This document shows positions 1 through 6,648 of a stretch of DNA of 9,653 bases, in pieces (positions within the stretch are counted from its first letter, which is position 1; every line of letters begins with the position of its first letter). The notes beneath the pieces were generated by a model. It was not told the origin of the DNA. It was given only the letters and a program-made list of their open reading frames with translations, and did not search any database. This stretch comes from CAXSEA01 sp964235675 (GTDB lineage Bacteria; Armatimonadota; Armatimonadia; Armatimonadales; Capsulimonadaceae). The DNA lies in contig CAXSEA010000140.1 of the NCBI GenBank assembly GCA_964235675.1, positions 1-9,653 on the forward strand. Direction: 5' to 3'. The translations under genes and the position numbers were made by a program.

Positions 1-168
1 GATAAGGAGGGGAACAGAATTAGCCTTTATTTCAGGACTTTTTCTAAACCCTCTACAGAGCTTTTGCCAGTATTGGTTTGAGCGACTTTTAGCCTTTACT
101 GCCAGTTTGCCCTACTTGCCGTGAATCGCAATGGATTGTTCCTTAACATAGCTTCCGGCATCAATCCT

Positions 169-194
169 CGCCGGATTGCGCAAGCAATCCGGCG
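169..194 (+). other. GNRA-capped hairpin in the SDR leader
   Basis: Bases 169-179 and 184-194 are perfectly complementary over 11 bp and are closed by the tetraloop GCAA (180-183), a stable GNRA loop. No T-run follows on either strand, so it is not a standard intrinsic terminator. It lies about 120 bases upstream of the SDR start and may be a 5' UTR structure or the remnant of an upstream gene end. The function is unknown. Confidence 0.5.
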
Positions 195-301
195 CGCGAA
201 CAAAGGCCGCGCGGCCCGAGCGCATCCGGAAAACAGCGCCAAGTTTTGCTCCCAGGGCAGCGGGGTAACTAGCCCACGAATCCATCTTTGGACAACTGAA
301 T

Positions 302-306
302 AGGAG
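302..306 (+). promoter_or_regulatory. Ribosome binding site of the SDR gene
   Basis: AGGAG sits 10 bases before the ATG at 317 and supports that start. It is one of the few clear Shine-Dalgarno sequences in this window. Confidence 0.75.
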
Positions 307-316
307 CAAGAATACA

Positions 317-1213
317 ATGGCGAACTTAACCGAACTACAAGACCCGCGCACGCAGTACGCGACCCCTCCGATGCCGGATCAAAAGCAGGAGCTTCCCGGT
401 GTCGAGGCAATGATCCTGCCAAAGCCGGATCATGGCGAGGAGTCTTATAAGGGCAGCGGAAAGCTGGCGGGCCGCGTCGCGCTGATTACCGGCGGCGACA
501 GCGGAATCGGCAAGGCCGTGGCGATTGCCTACGCGCGCGAGGGCGCGGACGTCGCAATTTCGTACCAGGGAATCGGCAACGAGGACAAAGACGCGCAGGA
601 TACGGCGCGTCTGGTGCAAGAGGCGGGGCGGCGCGCGCTGACACTCCCGGGAGATATCTCCGACCCTCAGCACTGCAAAAATATCGTCGAGCGCACGATC
701 AGCGAATTGGGCAAGATCGACATTTTGGTCAACAACGCCGCGATGCAGCATCCGCGCATGAGCATGCTGGAGATCCCGCCCGACGAGCTGGAGTACACGT
801 TCAAAACCAACTACTTCGCGCAAATTTATATCACGCAGGCGGCGCTGCCGAAGATGAAGCCCGGCGCGGCGATTATCAACACCACGTCCATCGAAGCGTA
901 CCAGCCCGACGCGATGCTGACCGCGTATGCCTCCACCAAGGCGGCTATCGCCAACTTCACCAAATCCTTGGCGAAGGAAGCAATCAAGAGCGGCATCCGG
1001 GTGAACGCAGTCGCGCCGGGACCAATCTGGACGCCGTTAGTCGTCGCGACCATGCCGCCCGACCAGCTTAAGACCTTTGGCCAGGATACTCTTATCGGGC
1101 GCGCGGGGCAGCCGGTGGAACTTTCGCCTGTGTATGTTCTTCTCGCGTCGGCGGAGGCAAGCTATATCACGGGCCAAATCTACGGCATCACCGGCGGCGA
1201 TCCCATCGGCTAA
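317..1213 (+). CDS. SDR family oxidoreductase (YghA / general-stress type)
   Basis: This is a 298-residue NAD(P)-dependent short-chain dehydrogenase/reductase with a Rossmann fold, presumably cytoplasmic. A proline-rich N-terminal extension (residues about 8-50, ending in SYKGSGKLAGRVALITGG) is typical of the subgroup that includes E. coli YghA and the Bacillus general stress proteins YdaD and YhdF. The cofactor glycine motif TGGDSGIG is at 58-65, the GD motif at 112-113 and NNAA at 139-142. The likely catalytic tetrad is Asn165, Ser191, Tyr204 and Lys208 (YASTK at 204-208). The length is normal for this subgroup, which is longer than the classical 250-residue SDR. The start is fixed by the AGGAG at 302-306. 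The gene stands alone and ends before a strong terminator at 1234-1272. The substrate cannot be read from the sequence; family annotations such as glucose or aldehyde reductase are not reliable. Confidence 0.93.
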   Translation: MANLTELQDPRTQYATPPMPDQKQELPGVEAMILPKPDHGEESYKGSGKLAGRVALITGGDSGIGKAVAIAYAREGADVAISYQGIGNEDKDAQDTARLVQEAGRRALTLPGDISDPQHCKNIVERTISELGKIDILVNNAAMQHPRMSMLEIPPDELEYTFKTNYFAQIYITQAALPKMKPGAAIINTTSIEAYQPDAMLTAYASTKAAIANFTKSLAKEAIKSGIRVNAVAPGPIWTPLVVATMPPDQLKTFGQDTLIGRAGQPVELSPVYVLLASAEASYITGQIYGITGGDPIG

Positions 1214-1233
1214 ATAGATAAAGCCTAATCGTG

Positions 1234-1272
1234 AACAAGCCGGTCAGCATCACTGCTGACCGGCTTGTTTTT
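1234..1272 (+). terminator. Intrinsic terminator of the SDR gene
   Basis: Bases 1234-1249 and 1254-1269 form a perfect 16-bp stem with a TCAC loop (1250-1253), and the T-run 1268-1272 follows. It lies about 20 bases after the SDR stop. On the minus strand no T-run follows the stem, so it should stop the plus-strand transcript best. It could still act as a hairpin end for the convergent gene at 1311-1646. Confidence 0.9.
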
Positions 1273-1310
1273 GTGAAATCACATAATGCTGCTAGGGGTG
1301 TCTCGCCAAG

Positions 1311-1646
1311 TTATCGCGCTGCCGCGTGCAAGCCGCCCAGAGCAATCAAGCCCAGGATCAAGACCGCGCCGCTGAGAGCGATCATGGGAAGAGCGGGCAT
1401 CGGGTTTTTCGTCGTCCGAAAGCGCAGGAAGAAAACGACGCCGAGCGCCAGCGCCAGAATAGTCCCGAGCCCGACGCCGGTCAGCGGCGAACGCGGCACG
1501 AGCAGGGCGGCCACGGCGGCTAAAATCGCCGACATAATGCCGACCACAAGCGAAATCGAGGACTTCGACTTCACATAGCCGTACACGCCGCCGACAAGTA
1601 GGACAACGGCATATAGGTAGAAGACAGGGCCGATAATCGATAGCAT
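1311..1646 (-). CDS. TMEM14 family small membrane protein
   Basis: This 111-residue, strongly hydrophobic protein has about four membrane helices (residues about 3-24, 29-49, 57-74 and 82-105) with short polar turns. The order of elements, from an N-terminal YLYAVVLLVGGVYGYVKSKS segment through glycine- and alanine-rich helices to a basic FRTTKN loop before the last helix, is that of the TMEM14 family (Pfam Tmemb_14). Eukaryotic members act in mitochondrial membranes, for example in porphyrin transport. Bacterial and cyanobacterial members have no established role. The ATG at 1644-1646 is the first plausible start. A GGGG-containing Shine-Dalgarno-like stretch lies about 15 bases upstream, which is rather far. 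The gene is convergent with the SDR and divergent from the acyltransferase. It is predicted to sit in the cytoplasmic membrane; no function can be assigned. Confidence 0.82.
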   Translation of the reverse strand: MLSIIGPVFYLYAVVLLVGGVYGYVKSKSSISLVVGIMSAILAAVAALLVPRSPLTGVGLGTILALALGVVFFLRFRTTKNPMPALPMIALSGAVLILGLIALGGLHAAAR

Positions 1647-1766
1647 AGTGGCGTCAGTTTACCCCTGTTCCCGATCAGCCGTTTCGCGAACATCCCTCCG
1701 GCATATCGCCGATTCTCGCTCTGGGGCAGCTACTAATTGCTCCAGAAATATCGCTGTGACGCCGAT

Positions 1767-1790
1767 AATTGATCGCTAAAAGCATCAATT
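1767..1790. promoter_or_regulatory. AT-rich inverted repeat, possible operator
   Basis: AATTGAT at 1767-1773 and ATCAATT at 1784-1790 are complementary. GC/GC extends the stem past one bulged C and leaves a TAAAA loop. It lies about 60 bases upstream of the predicted -10 box of the acyltransferase gene, a normal position for an activator or repressor site, but nothing identifies the protein that would bind it. Confidence 0.3.
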
Positions 1791-1850
1791 TGCTTCGCAG
1801 TCCTCAAACCGTACGCTGAGTCTGGGTGGCTTCGTATCCTGGACATGGCA

Positions 1851-1856
1851 TATAAT
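1851..1856 (+). promoter_or_regulatory. Putative -10 box of the acyltransferase gene
   Basis: A perfect TATAAT stands about 100 bases before the ATG at 1958. No good -35 hexamer is visible 16-18 bases upstream, so this would be a weak or activator-dependent promoter. It implies a 5' UTR of about 95 bases. Confidence 0.35.
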
Positions 1857-1957
1857 GAACTGCGGCGCTCTGCTGCATCTCATTCCGCTCGGTTTCTAAA
1901 TGCAATTTGGCTGGCCTGCGTGAGGTTCCAGCCCCTGACCCTCATTACCCGTATCCC

Positions 1958-3184
1958 ATGTCGAACATCGATCAGGAAATTGCCCGCACCGGCGCATTTA
2001 CCGCGGTGCCCGCGCCGTCCAGCGTTGCGGACGCGCGGACCATCCCCGCCGAAACGAACGCCGGCAGTGCCGCCGCCGCGCCAAACCCGCACTACAAGCC
2101 GTACCTGCTTCTAGCGGCATGGCGAGGGATTGCCAGCCTGGCGGTCGTGTTTTTCCATTCGTGCGCGTCCGCCGACAGCGCGGCTCAGGCCCAAATCTTA
2201 GGGGCGGCTTGGTACAAGCTGGGCCTGTACGGCTACCTGGGCGTGCAGGTCTTTTTTGTGGTCAGCGGCTACTGCATCGCCAACGCCGCCGCCGTCTGCC
2301 TGCGCCGCCAAGACTCGCTCGGCTCTTACGTTTCCGCGCGTGTGAAGCGCATCTATCCGCCTTACCTGGCGACTGTCGCGCTGACACTCGCCGCTGGGGT
2401 GGTTTCGGCGCATCTGGTGAGATCGGGCGCGCTGGCACACTCGAAAGTGGGCGGCGAGAACCCCTTAGCTCATACGGCGCTTTGGTATCTCTCCACCGTC
2501 ACGCTTTCGGAGCGGGTGTTTCGCCAGGCTAATCTCGTGGTTCAGGCGTGGACGTTGAACTACGAGGTGGCGTTCTATGTCGTGGTCGGCGCGTGCCTCG
2601 CCGCTCTCAGCCGGTTGCGCAGCGAAGTGAAGCTGCTGCTCGGCCTGCATGCGGTGACAATCGCCGCGCTTGTCTGGCTGCTCGCCGCGCCGCGAACGGT
2701 GATCTACCCGTTCGATCTGTGGCCGCAGTTCGGTATCGGGGCGGTGGTGTACGATCTGCTCGCCAACCGCCGTCAGACCCGGAGCGTTGCCGCGTTCGGC
2801 ATTATCGCGCTGCTTTGCGCCGCAGTGGCGCTGCGTCCGGCGCACGATCCAAACCTACGCGTCCAGTTCGCGGCGGTGACCGTGTTCGCGCTGGCTCTGG
2901 CCGCGCTATACAAGTTCGATCTCGGCCTCAGCCGGCAAAAACTCTCGAAAGCGCTCGCCGTCATCGGTACGATTTCTTATAGCCTCTATTTGACCCACGA
3001 GCTGGTGATCGGCCTGGTGCTTCAACTCAGCCGCAAGCTGCACTCCCATCTGCTGCAATCCTATCTCGTTTCCACGATTATTCAGCTGCTTTGCGCGCTG
3101 ATTTTCGCCGCCTGCTTCTTCTATGTTTGCGAGCGGCCATTTATCAGCAGGAAGCAGAAACAGATCGCGAAGGTTACGGCGTAA
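1958..3184 (+). CDS. Acyltransferase family 3 (OafA/YrhL-type) membrane protein
   Basis: This 408-residue polytopic membrane O-acyltransferase (Acyl_transf_3) has about ten hydrophobic helices. Proteins of this family move acetyl or other acyl groups to sugars of lipopolysaccharide, exopolysaccharide, peptidoglycan or secondary metabolites. Family landmarks are in order: the first helix with WRGIASLAVVFFH (Arg56 and the putative catalytic His67), LGVQVFFVVSGYCI at 94-107, RVKRIYPPYL at 128-137, WTLNYEVAFY at 198-207 with Glu203, and GTISYSLYLTHELV at 337-350. CERPF near the C-terminus ends the fold. There is no SGNH extension. About 45 Ala/Pro-rich residues precede the first helix. The ATG at 1958 is preferred; an in-frame TTG at 1907 would add 17 residues, and neither has a clear Shine-Dalgarno sequence. 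No sugar-pathway genes lie next to it, so the acceptor is unknown. Confidence 0.9.
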   Translation: MSNIDQEIARTGAFTAVPAPSSVADARTIPAETNAGSAAAAPNPHYKPYLLLAAWRGIASLAVVFFHSCASADSAAQAQILGAAWYKLGLYGYLGVQVFFVVSGYCIANAAAVCLRRQDSLGSYVSARVKRIYPPYLATVALTLAAGVVSAHLVRSGALAHSKVGGENPLAHTALWYLSTVTLSERVFRQANLVVQAWTLNYEVAFYVVVGACLAALSRLRSEVKLLLGLHAVTIAALVWLLAAPRTVIYPFDLWPQFGIGAVVYDLLANRRQTRSVAAFGIIALLCAAVALRPAHDPNLRVQFAAVTVFALALAALYKFDLGLSRQKLSKALAVIGTISYSLYLTHELVIGLVLQLSRKLHSHLLQSYLVSTIIQLLCALIFAACFFYVCERPFISRKQKQIAKVTA

Positions 3185-3187
3185 GCC

Positions 3188-3393
3188 CGTTTACCTTTTC
3201 GAGGCACCATGCCACCTATCCGCCCTCTCGGGCACCTTTCCTGAAAGGGAAGGAACTTTTCATTAAGCTGGATAAGCCTATCTGCTGAATGCATTCAGTT
3301 ATAGCCGCACGTTGGCTGTATTTAATTCCTTCCCTTTCAGGGAAGGTGCCCGAGAGGGCGGATGGGTGGCATGGTGCCTCGAAAAGACAAACG
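3188..3393. repeat. Long inverted repeat (two REP-like units, tail to tail)
   Basis: Bases 3188-3255 and 3326-3393 are inverted copies of 68 bases with four mismatches; the inner 61 bases (3195-3255 and 3326-3386) differ at two positions and have no gaps. A 70-base AT-richer spacer separates them, with a perfect 14-base palindrome CTGAATGCATTCAG (3285-3298) almost at its centre. Each arm also folds on its own: in the right arm an 8-bp hairpin at 3328-3346 is followed by GCCC-GAGA-GGGC at 3348-3359. The element fills the gap between the acyltransferase stop (3182-3184) and the MarC stop (3400-3402). It resembles BIME/REP-type intergenic elements or a MITE. It could serve as a bidirectional terminator or mRNA 3' end, although no long T-run is present. 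Confidence 0.85.
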
Positions 3394-3399
3394 TGGTCT

Positions 3400-4101
3400 T
3401 CACAGCTTCGCCGAATGCAAAAAGCCGCTCACGCCGCTGAGGACATACTGCACGGCGAGCGCAGCCAGGACAATTCCCATGACGCGGGTAATCACGTGCA
3501 CCCCGCTTTGGCCCATCATTCCCATTACTTTGTCGCCGATTCTCAAGACGAACGCCGCGAGGACGAACACCGCTATCAGCGCGAGCCCTACTCCGGTCAG
3601 GCGCGGCCATGAGCCGGCCTGGGATGTCAGCACGAGCAGCGTGGTGAGAGTGCCCGGCCCGGAGAGCAGCGGGATCGCCAGCGGGAAAACGGCGATATCG
3701 GAGCCGTCGGCGGCATTGGAGTCGCTCTTCGGGCGGCGCGCCCGGTAGGCCGCGGCAGTGGATTCGCCGCGCTCCGGCGACTGGAGACTGCCGCGCTGCC
3801 CGAAGAGCATCGGCAAGGCTGTGGCGAACAGCAAAATCCCGCCGCTGATCGAAAACGCCGAGACGCTCACCCCCAGGTATTGCAACGCGACACGTCCCGC
3901 CGCGAAGAAAAACAGCGCCACCAAAAACCCGATCCAAACCGCCCGACGCATAATGCCTTGCCGCTGCACCGGCGAAAAGCCCGAGGTGTACCCCGCAAAC
4001 AGCGGCACCAGCCCGAACGGGTCCACGACTACCAAAAGCGTGACAAACGCGGTGAGCGCGAAGCGGATGACTTCATTGGCGTCTATTTGTGCGAACGTCA
4101 T
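3400..4101 (-). CDS. MarC family integral membrane protein
   Basis: This 233-residue membrane protein with about six helices belongs to the MarC/UPF0056 family. Seen are the first-helix motif VVVDPFGLVPLF (residues 24-35, the family DPxGxxP), the mid-protein motif FPLAIPLLSGPGTLTTLLVL (139-158) and the C-terminal GVHVITRVMGIVLAALAVQYVLSG (about 200-223). Between the two three-helix halves is a long polar, Arg/Ser-rich loop (about 101-135) that is longer than in many family members. Despite the name, E. coli MarC was shown not to be a multidrug resistance determinant, and the transport function of the family is unknown. The ATG at 4099-4101 is the natural start. A -10-like box ends six bases upstream, which suggests a very short or absent leader. 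The gene is divergent from truB and convergent with the acyltransferase gene. Confidence 0.9.
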   Translation of the reverse strand: MTFAQIDANEVIRFALTAFVTLLVVVDPFGLVPLFAGYTSGFSPVQRQGIMRRAVWIGFLVALFFFAAGRVALQYLGVSVSAFSISGGILLFATALPMLFGQRGSLQSPERGESTAAAYRARRPKSDSNAADGSDIAVFPLAIPLLSGPGTLTTLLVLTSQAGSWPRLTGVGLALIAVFVLAAFVLRIGDKVMGMMGQSGVHVITRVMGIVLAALAVQYVLSGVSGFLHSAKL

Positions 4102-4107
4102 GGCGCT

Positions 4108-4113
4108 ATTATG
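4108..4113 (-). promoter_or_regulatory. Putative extended -10 box directly before the MarC start
   Basis: Read on the minus strand, TGG-CATAAT matches the extended -10 form TGnTATAAT with one mismatch in the hexamer. Only six bases separate it from the ATG. If it is used, transcription would begin at or next to the start codon and give a leaderless mRNA, which agrees with the absence of a Shine-Dalgarno sequence. Confidence 0.35.
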
Positions 4114-4189
4114 CCAGAGCCGTAAAAGCGCGTGCCGTTTCAGCGCTTTCGGGCCTTTGCGAGTACGATAGGACGCAGTAGCAGCAATT

Positions 4190-4215
4190 CGCCTGAGTGC
4201 GCCGGCACTCAGGCG
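4190..4215 (+). other. Hairpin upstream of truB
   Basis: Bases 4190-4200 and 4205-4215 form a perfect 11-bp stem with a GCCG loop. An A-run, not a T-run, follows, and none follows on the minus strand either, so it is not an ordinary terminator. A second small hairpin (AGGCC/GGCCT, 4225-4238) has the in-frame ATG at 4230 in its loop. Both lie in the likely truB leader and may affect translation initiation. Confidence 0.5.
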
Positions 4216-4262
4216 CGAGAAAAAAGGCCATGCGGCCTGAGAGCAAATCCGAAAATTCCTAT

Positions 4263-5204
4263 ATGGCTGACAACCCGTCTCATATTAAGCCGCTCAGCGG
4301 CGTACTGAACATCGACAAAGCGCCGGGCATGACTTCGCACGATGTAGTCGGGCGGGTCCGGCGCATCCTGCGCGAGGGAGGGTGGGGGAAGTCGGTGAAG
4401 GTGGGGCACGCGGGCACATTGGACCCGGACGCCACCGGCGTGCTGCTGGTCTGCCTGGGCGGCGCGACACGTTTGGCCGATCTGCTGGCGGGGCAGGGGA
4501 AGGTGTACCGGGCGAAGTTCCGGCTGGGGGCGACCACCACTACAGAGGACGCGTCGGGAGAGGTCACGGGCGAGTGGGACGCGTCGCCTATCATGCGCGG
4601 CGACGTGGTAGGCATGCTGGAGAGTCTGACCGGCACGATTGAGCAAATACCGCCGATGGTCTCGGCGGTGCACCATGAGGGACGCCGATTGTATGAGCTG
4701 GCGCGTCAGGGAATCGAGGTGGAGCGGACGGCCCGGACGATTGTGGTCGACAAAATCGAGCTGCTGCGCTTTGAGGGCGGCGTGAGCCGTCCGGAGGGCG
4801 AGATGCGCGTGGCATGCGGCAAAGGCACGTATGTCCGGACGCTCTGCGCCGACCTTGGAGCGCGCCTGGGCGTCGGCGGGCATATGACGGTTCTTCGCCG
4901 TTTGAAAGTCGGTACGTTCGACGCCGAAGACGCGCTGCCGGTGGACGCGCTTTCCGGGGACGCCGTTCAAGCACATATGATAAGCGCGTCCCAGGCAGTC
5001 TCGTTTCTGCCGCTGTGCGAGATTAACAGCGCCGAAGTCGAGGACGTCTTGCATGGCCGCTCCGTTCGGCGCGAGGCTGACGCTGGGCTTTGGACTGGCG
5101 CGGAGTGGGTGCGTCTAGTCAACGCCGGAGGGGAACTGGTTGCCTTGGCCGCGCCGGGTGACAACGGGCTGCTGCACCCGAAAAAGGTGCTGCTCGGAAA
5201 CTAA
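4263..5204 (+). CDS. truB: tRNA pseudouridine(55) synthase TruB
   Basis: TruB converts U55 in the T-loop of nearly all tRNAs to pseudouridine. From the ATG at 4263 the protein has 313 residues. N-terminal SGVLNIDKAPGMTSHDVV (12-29) is the TruB entry motif. GHAGTLDPDATGVLL (48-62) carries the catalytic aspartate, Asp54. Later family motifs are RLGATTTTEDASGEV, IEQIPPMVSAVHHEGRRLYELARQGIEVER and CGKGTYVRTLCADLG. The C-terminal part (about 260-313, with LHGRSVRR and LLHPKKVLL) is the small RNA-binding C-terminal domain. In-frame starts upstream at 4230 (ATG) and 4197 (GTG) would add 11 or 22 polar residues that the family does not need; no start has a good Shine-Dalgarno sequence. The usual neighbours rbfA and ribF are absent. 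The stop lies 11 bases from that of the convergent gene, with no terminator between them. Confidence 0.96.
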   Translation: MADNPSHIKPLSGVLNIDKAPGMTSHDVVGRVRRILREGGWGKSVKVGHAGTLDPDATGVLLVCLGGATRLADLLAGQGKVYRAKFRLGATTTTEDASGEVTGEWDASPIMRGDVVGMLESLTGTIEQIPPMVSAVHHEGRRLYELARQGIEVERTARTIVVDKIELLRFEGGVSRPEGEMRVACGKGTYVRTLCADLGARLGVGGHMTVLRRLKVGTFDAEDALPVDALSGDAVQAHMISASQAVSFLPLCEINSAEVEDVLHGRSVRREADAGLWTGAEWVRLVNAGGELVALAAPGDNGLLHPKKVLLGN

Positions 5205-5215
5205 TCCGTTCGGGT

Positions 5216-6532
5216 TCACTGCTGATTCTTGTTCGCGACGATGTCGCCCGTATCGTTTGGCTGCACCACCGGCCTTCCAGACGGTATCGAGTAGACGATC
5301 GGCGCGCCGCCGTTGTCGATTCCATCCGGCCCGATGCTATATAAAAGATAGGACCTGCCTCCGTGCTCCGGCTGGTAGCGCAAGGGCGCGTCGCCGGGAG
5401 CGAACGCATCGGCGGGCTCGCCCGCGAGATACGTCGGCGTGAGCGCGGCGAGCGTGGGCGGGTACTGGCCTTGATGGTCAAGCTTGTAGGCGCGGAGGGC
5501 GAGTTGGGCCGTCAGCAGAGCGTTGAAAGTCCGAACGTAGGCGTGCTTAAATAAGAGAGGAGCAAAAATCGGATCTAAAATTCGCAATAGCGGGTCGCTT
5601 GGGACCGGCATCTGAGGGGCGCGGCTGGCGGCGTAATAAGGCAGGCGGGCAGTGCGGATTTTCGCGTCCATGTACCGCTCGTAGTCGCGCGCGATCTTCT
5701 GCTTGGGATACCGAATCCACATCAGGTTCACTTTAGCTTGTGCCAGGACTGAATCAACCGCCGGTCCCCCAGCGTAGCCGCTGTTCACCATTGCGTTCGT
5801 CTGAGCCTGGCTGCCCAAAACTTTGTTGAGAACCGATTCCTCCACCCACTTTTCCTGAGTAAGAGCCTCTGTCGACGTTTCCTCCACGCGGCTCAAACTC
5901 TCCAGCCTCTTGGCGTCCTGCGCGGCAGTCGCAGAGTCGAGATGATTGATAGGCGCGACTGCGGTTCGCCGTCCAACGGCGTTGCAGGCGATCCCAACCA
6001 GGTCGTTGATGATTGCCCCATGTTCAGAAATATCAGCCCCGAGTTGCAGCGCATCCAGCGACAGCCGCTCGGACTCCACCCAATCCCCGCGCCGCGCGGC
6101 TTCTGCCGCCTCGAACCGGCACAACCGCGCCAGTCCGCGGTCTGGAGCGAGATAAGTGAGCAGCTGCGACTCCGACCGAAGGGGCGGAGCAAAATAGGCA
6201 TGCGCGAACCCGGCTCGGAGCGTCGCAATGGCGGGCGCGTTCTCGGCGGCGACCTGCCGCGTCTGCTGCGCGCTCAGGCCCGCCAGCGGGCTCGGCTGCG
6301 AAAGGGCAGGAACAGGCGGCGCGGCGAATATACTGCGGCTGATTAATCCATCGACAAGATCCTTGTCGCGCTCGAGCGACACGGCGCGGGCGAAGTCGTC
6401 GAAAGCGTTCGGGCCGGGCGGGGGCTTGGGCGTCGGCACGCTGAAATGCGCCGGGGCAATGCCGCGCAGCCAGAGGGCGAACGCGATCAGCACTACTCCG
6501 AAAAACGACGCGAAAACAATCCGCTTGGTCAT
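5216..6532 (-). CDS. Single-pass protein with GspG-like C-terminal domain, function unknown
   Basis: This protein of 438 residues has one N-terminal membrane helix (about 4-22, preceded by MTKR), then a Pro-rich linker (33-41) and a long, mainly helical Ala/Leu/Arg-rich region (about 43-330) with no motif I can name. From about residue 334, TFNALLTAQLALRAYKLDHQ followed by GQYPPTLAALTP, ..PLRYQP.. and LYSIGPDGIDNGG (397-409) resembles the soluble domain of type II secretion pseudopilin GspG, whose C-terminus ends in a similar GPDG calcium-binding loop. The prepilin peptidase motif (G/F-T-L-x-E) is absent from the N-terminus, so it is probably not a processed pilin but an anchored protein with the domain outside the membrane. 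GGGAG at 6542-6546 lies nine bases before the ATG. It is divergent from the PKD gene, which could be functionally related but need not be. Similar proteins occur, as far as I recall, in Planctomycetes and Armatimonadetes. Confidence 0.75.
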   Translation of the reverse strand: MTKRIVFASFFGVVLIAFALWLRGIAPAHFSVPTPKPPPGPNAFDDFARAVSLERDKDLVDGLISRSIFAAPPVPALSQPSPLAGLSAQQTRQVAAENAPAIATLRAGFAHAYFAPPLRSESQLLTYLAPDRGLARLCRFEAAEAARRGDWVESERLSLDALQLGADISEHGAIINDLVGIACNAVGRRTAVAPINHLDSATAAQDAKRLESLSRVEETSTEALTQEKWVEESVLNKVLGSQAQTNAMVNSGYAGGPAVDSVLAQAKVNLMWIRYPKQKIARDYERYMDAKIRTARLPYYAASRAPQMPVPSDPLLRILDPIFAPLLFKHAYVRTFNALLTAQLALRAYKLDHQGQYPPTLAALTPTYLAGEPADAFAPGDAPLRYQPEHGGRSYLLYSIGPDGIDNGGAPIVYSIPSGRPVVQPNDTGDIVANKNQQ

Positions 6533-6541
6533 TGTGCAAAG

Positions 6542-6546
6542 CTCCC
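6542..6546 (-). promoter_or_regulatory. Ribosome binding site of the GspG-like gene
   Basis: GGGAG on the minus strand stands nine bases before the ATG at 6530-6532 and fixes this start. A CCCG just upstream in the leader could pair with it or with an alternative CGGG partner, but these helices are too short to claim a switch. Confidence 0.6.
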
Positions 6547-6574
6547 GGCGGGAAATCCCGGATTCTGCCTCATC

Positions 6575-6615
6575 TTATCATATTGTCGCGATAACCGATA
6601 TTTCCAAGCGTCGCC
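6575..6615 (-). promoter_or_regulatory. Possible promoter of the GspG-like gene
   Basis: On the minus strand TTGGAA and TATGAT are 19 bases apart, roughly 40-75 bases before the start codon. The -10 matches five of six consensus bases and the -35 four of six, but the spacing is two bases longer than ideal. Confidence 0.25.
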
Positions 6616-6648
6616 GTTTCTTACGCTGAAGGGGCCGATTCGCCATGA

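Larger units (their letters stand above)
1..316. other. Non-coding leader region upstream of the SDR gene
   Basis: No convincing complete gene lies here. The first 120 bases are about 43% GC, clearly poorer than the rest of the window. In that stretch frame 2 stays open from the window edge to a TGA at 122-124 (about 40 codons, using A/T-ending codons). It could be the tail of a gene that begins outside the window, but I do not recognise the peptide. From about 165 on, the DNA is GC-rich and structured: a hairpin at 169-194 and a 12-base palindrome (GGCCGCGCGGCC) at 205-216. The last bases carry the ribosome binding site of the next gene. I could not find a convincing -35/-10 pair. Confidence 0.5.
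1647..1957. other. Divergent intergenic region between TMEM14 and acyltransferase genes
   Basis: I see no gene in this roughly 310-base stretch. It must hold promoters for both flanking genes. The plus-strand half is locally AT-richer, with an imperfect hairpin or operator at 1767-1790 and a consensus -10 hexamer at 1851-1856. Reading frames through the part just before 1958 are open but show no protein features. Confidence 0.55.

Noticed and set aside
335..823. Minus-strand open frame of 162 codons opposite the SDR gene
   Set aside because: It is antisense to conserved SDR motifs, with no protein features of its own.
3299..3937. Minus-strand open frame of 212 codons overlapping the MarC gene and the inverted repeat
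   Set aside because: It runs in another frame of the MarC gene, is Arg/Pro/Gly-rich, and its C-terminal part is only a translation of the repeat arm.
3400..4101. MarC gene considered as an antibiotic resistance determinant
   Set aside because: The family name is historical; MarC was shown not to contribute to multidrug resistance in E. coli, and nothing in the context suggests it here.
4190..4215. Hairpin considered as a terminator and as a CIRCE-like element (it contains GAGTGC and GCACTC)
   Set aside because: It has no T-run on either strand, and the GAGTGC/GCACTC order is the reverse of CIRCE with only a four-base loop.
4209..5054. Long minus-strand open frame of 281 codons opposite truB
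   Set aside because: It lies wholly antisense to a confidently identified truB, has a His/Arg/Gln-rich composition and no domain features; it is a high-GC shadow frame.
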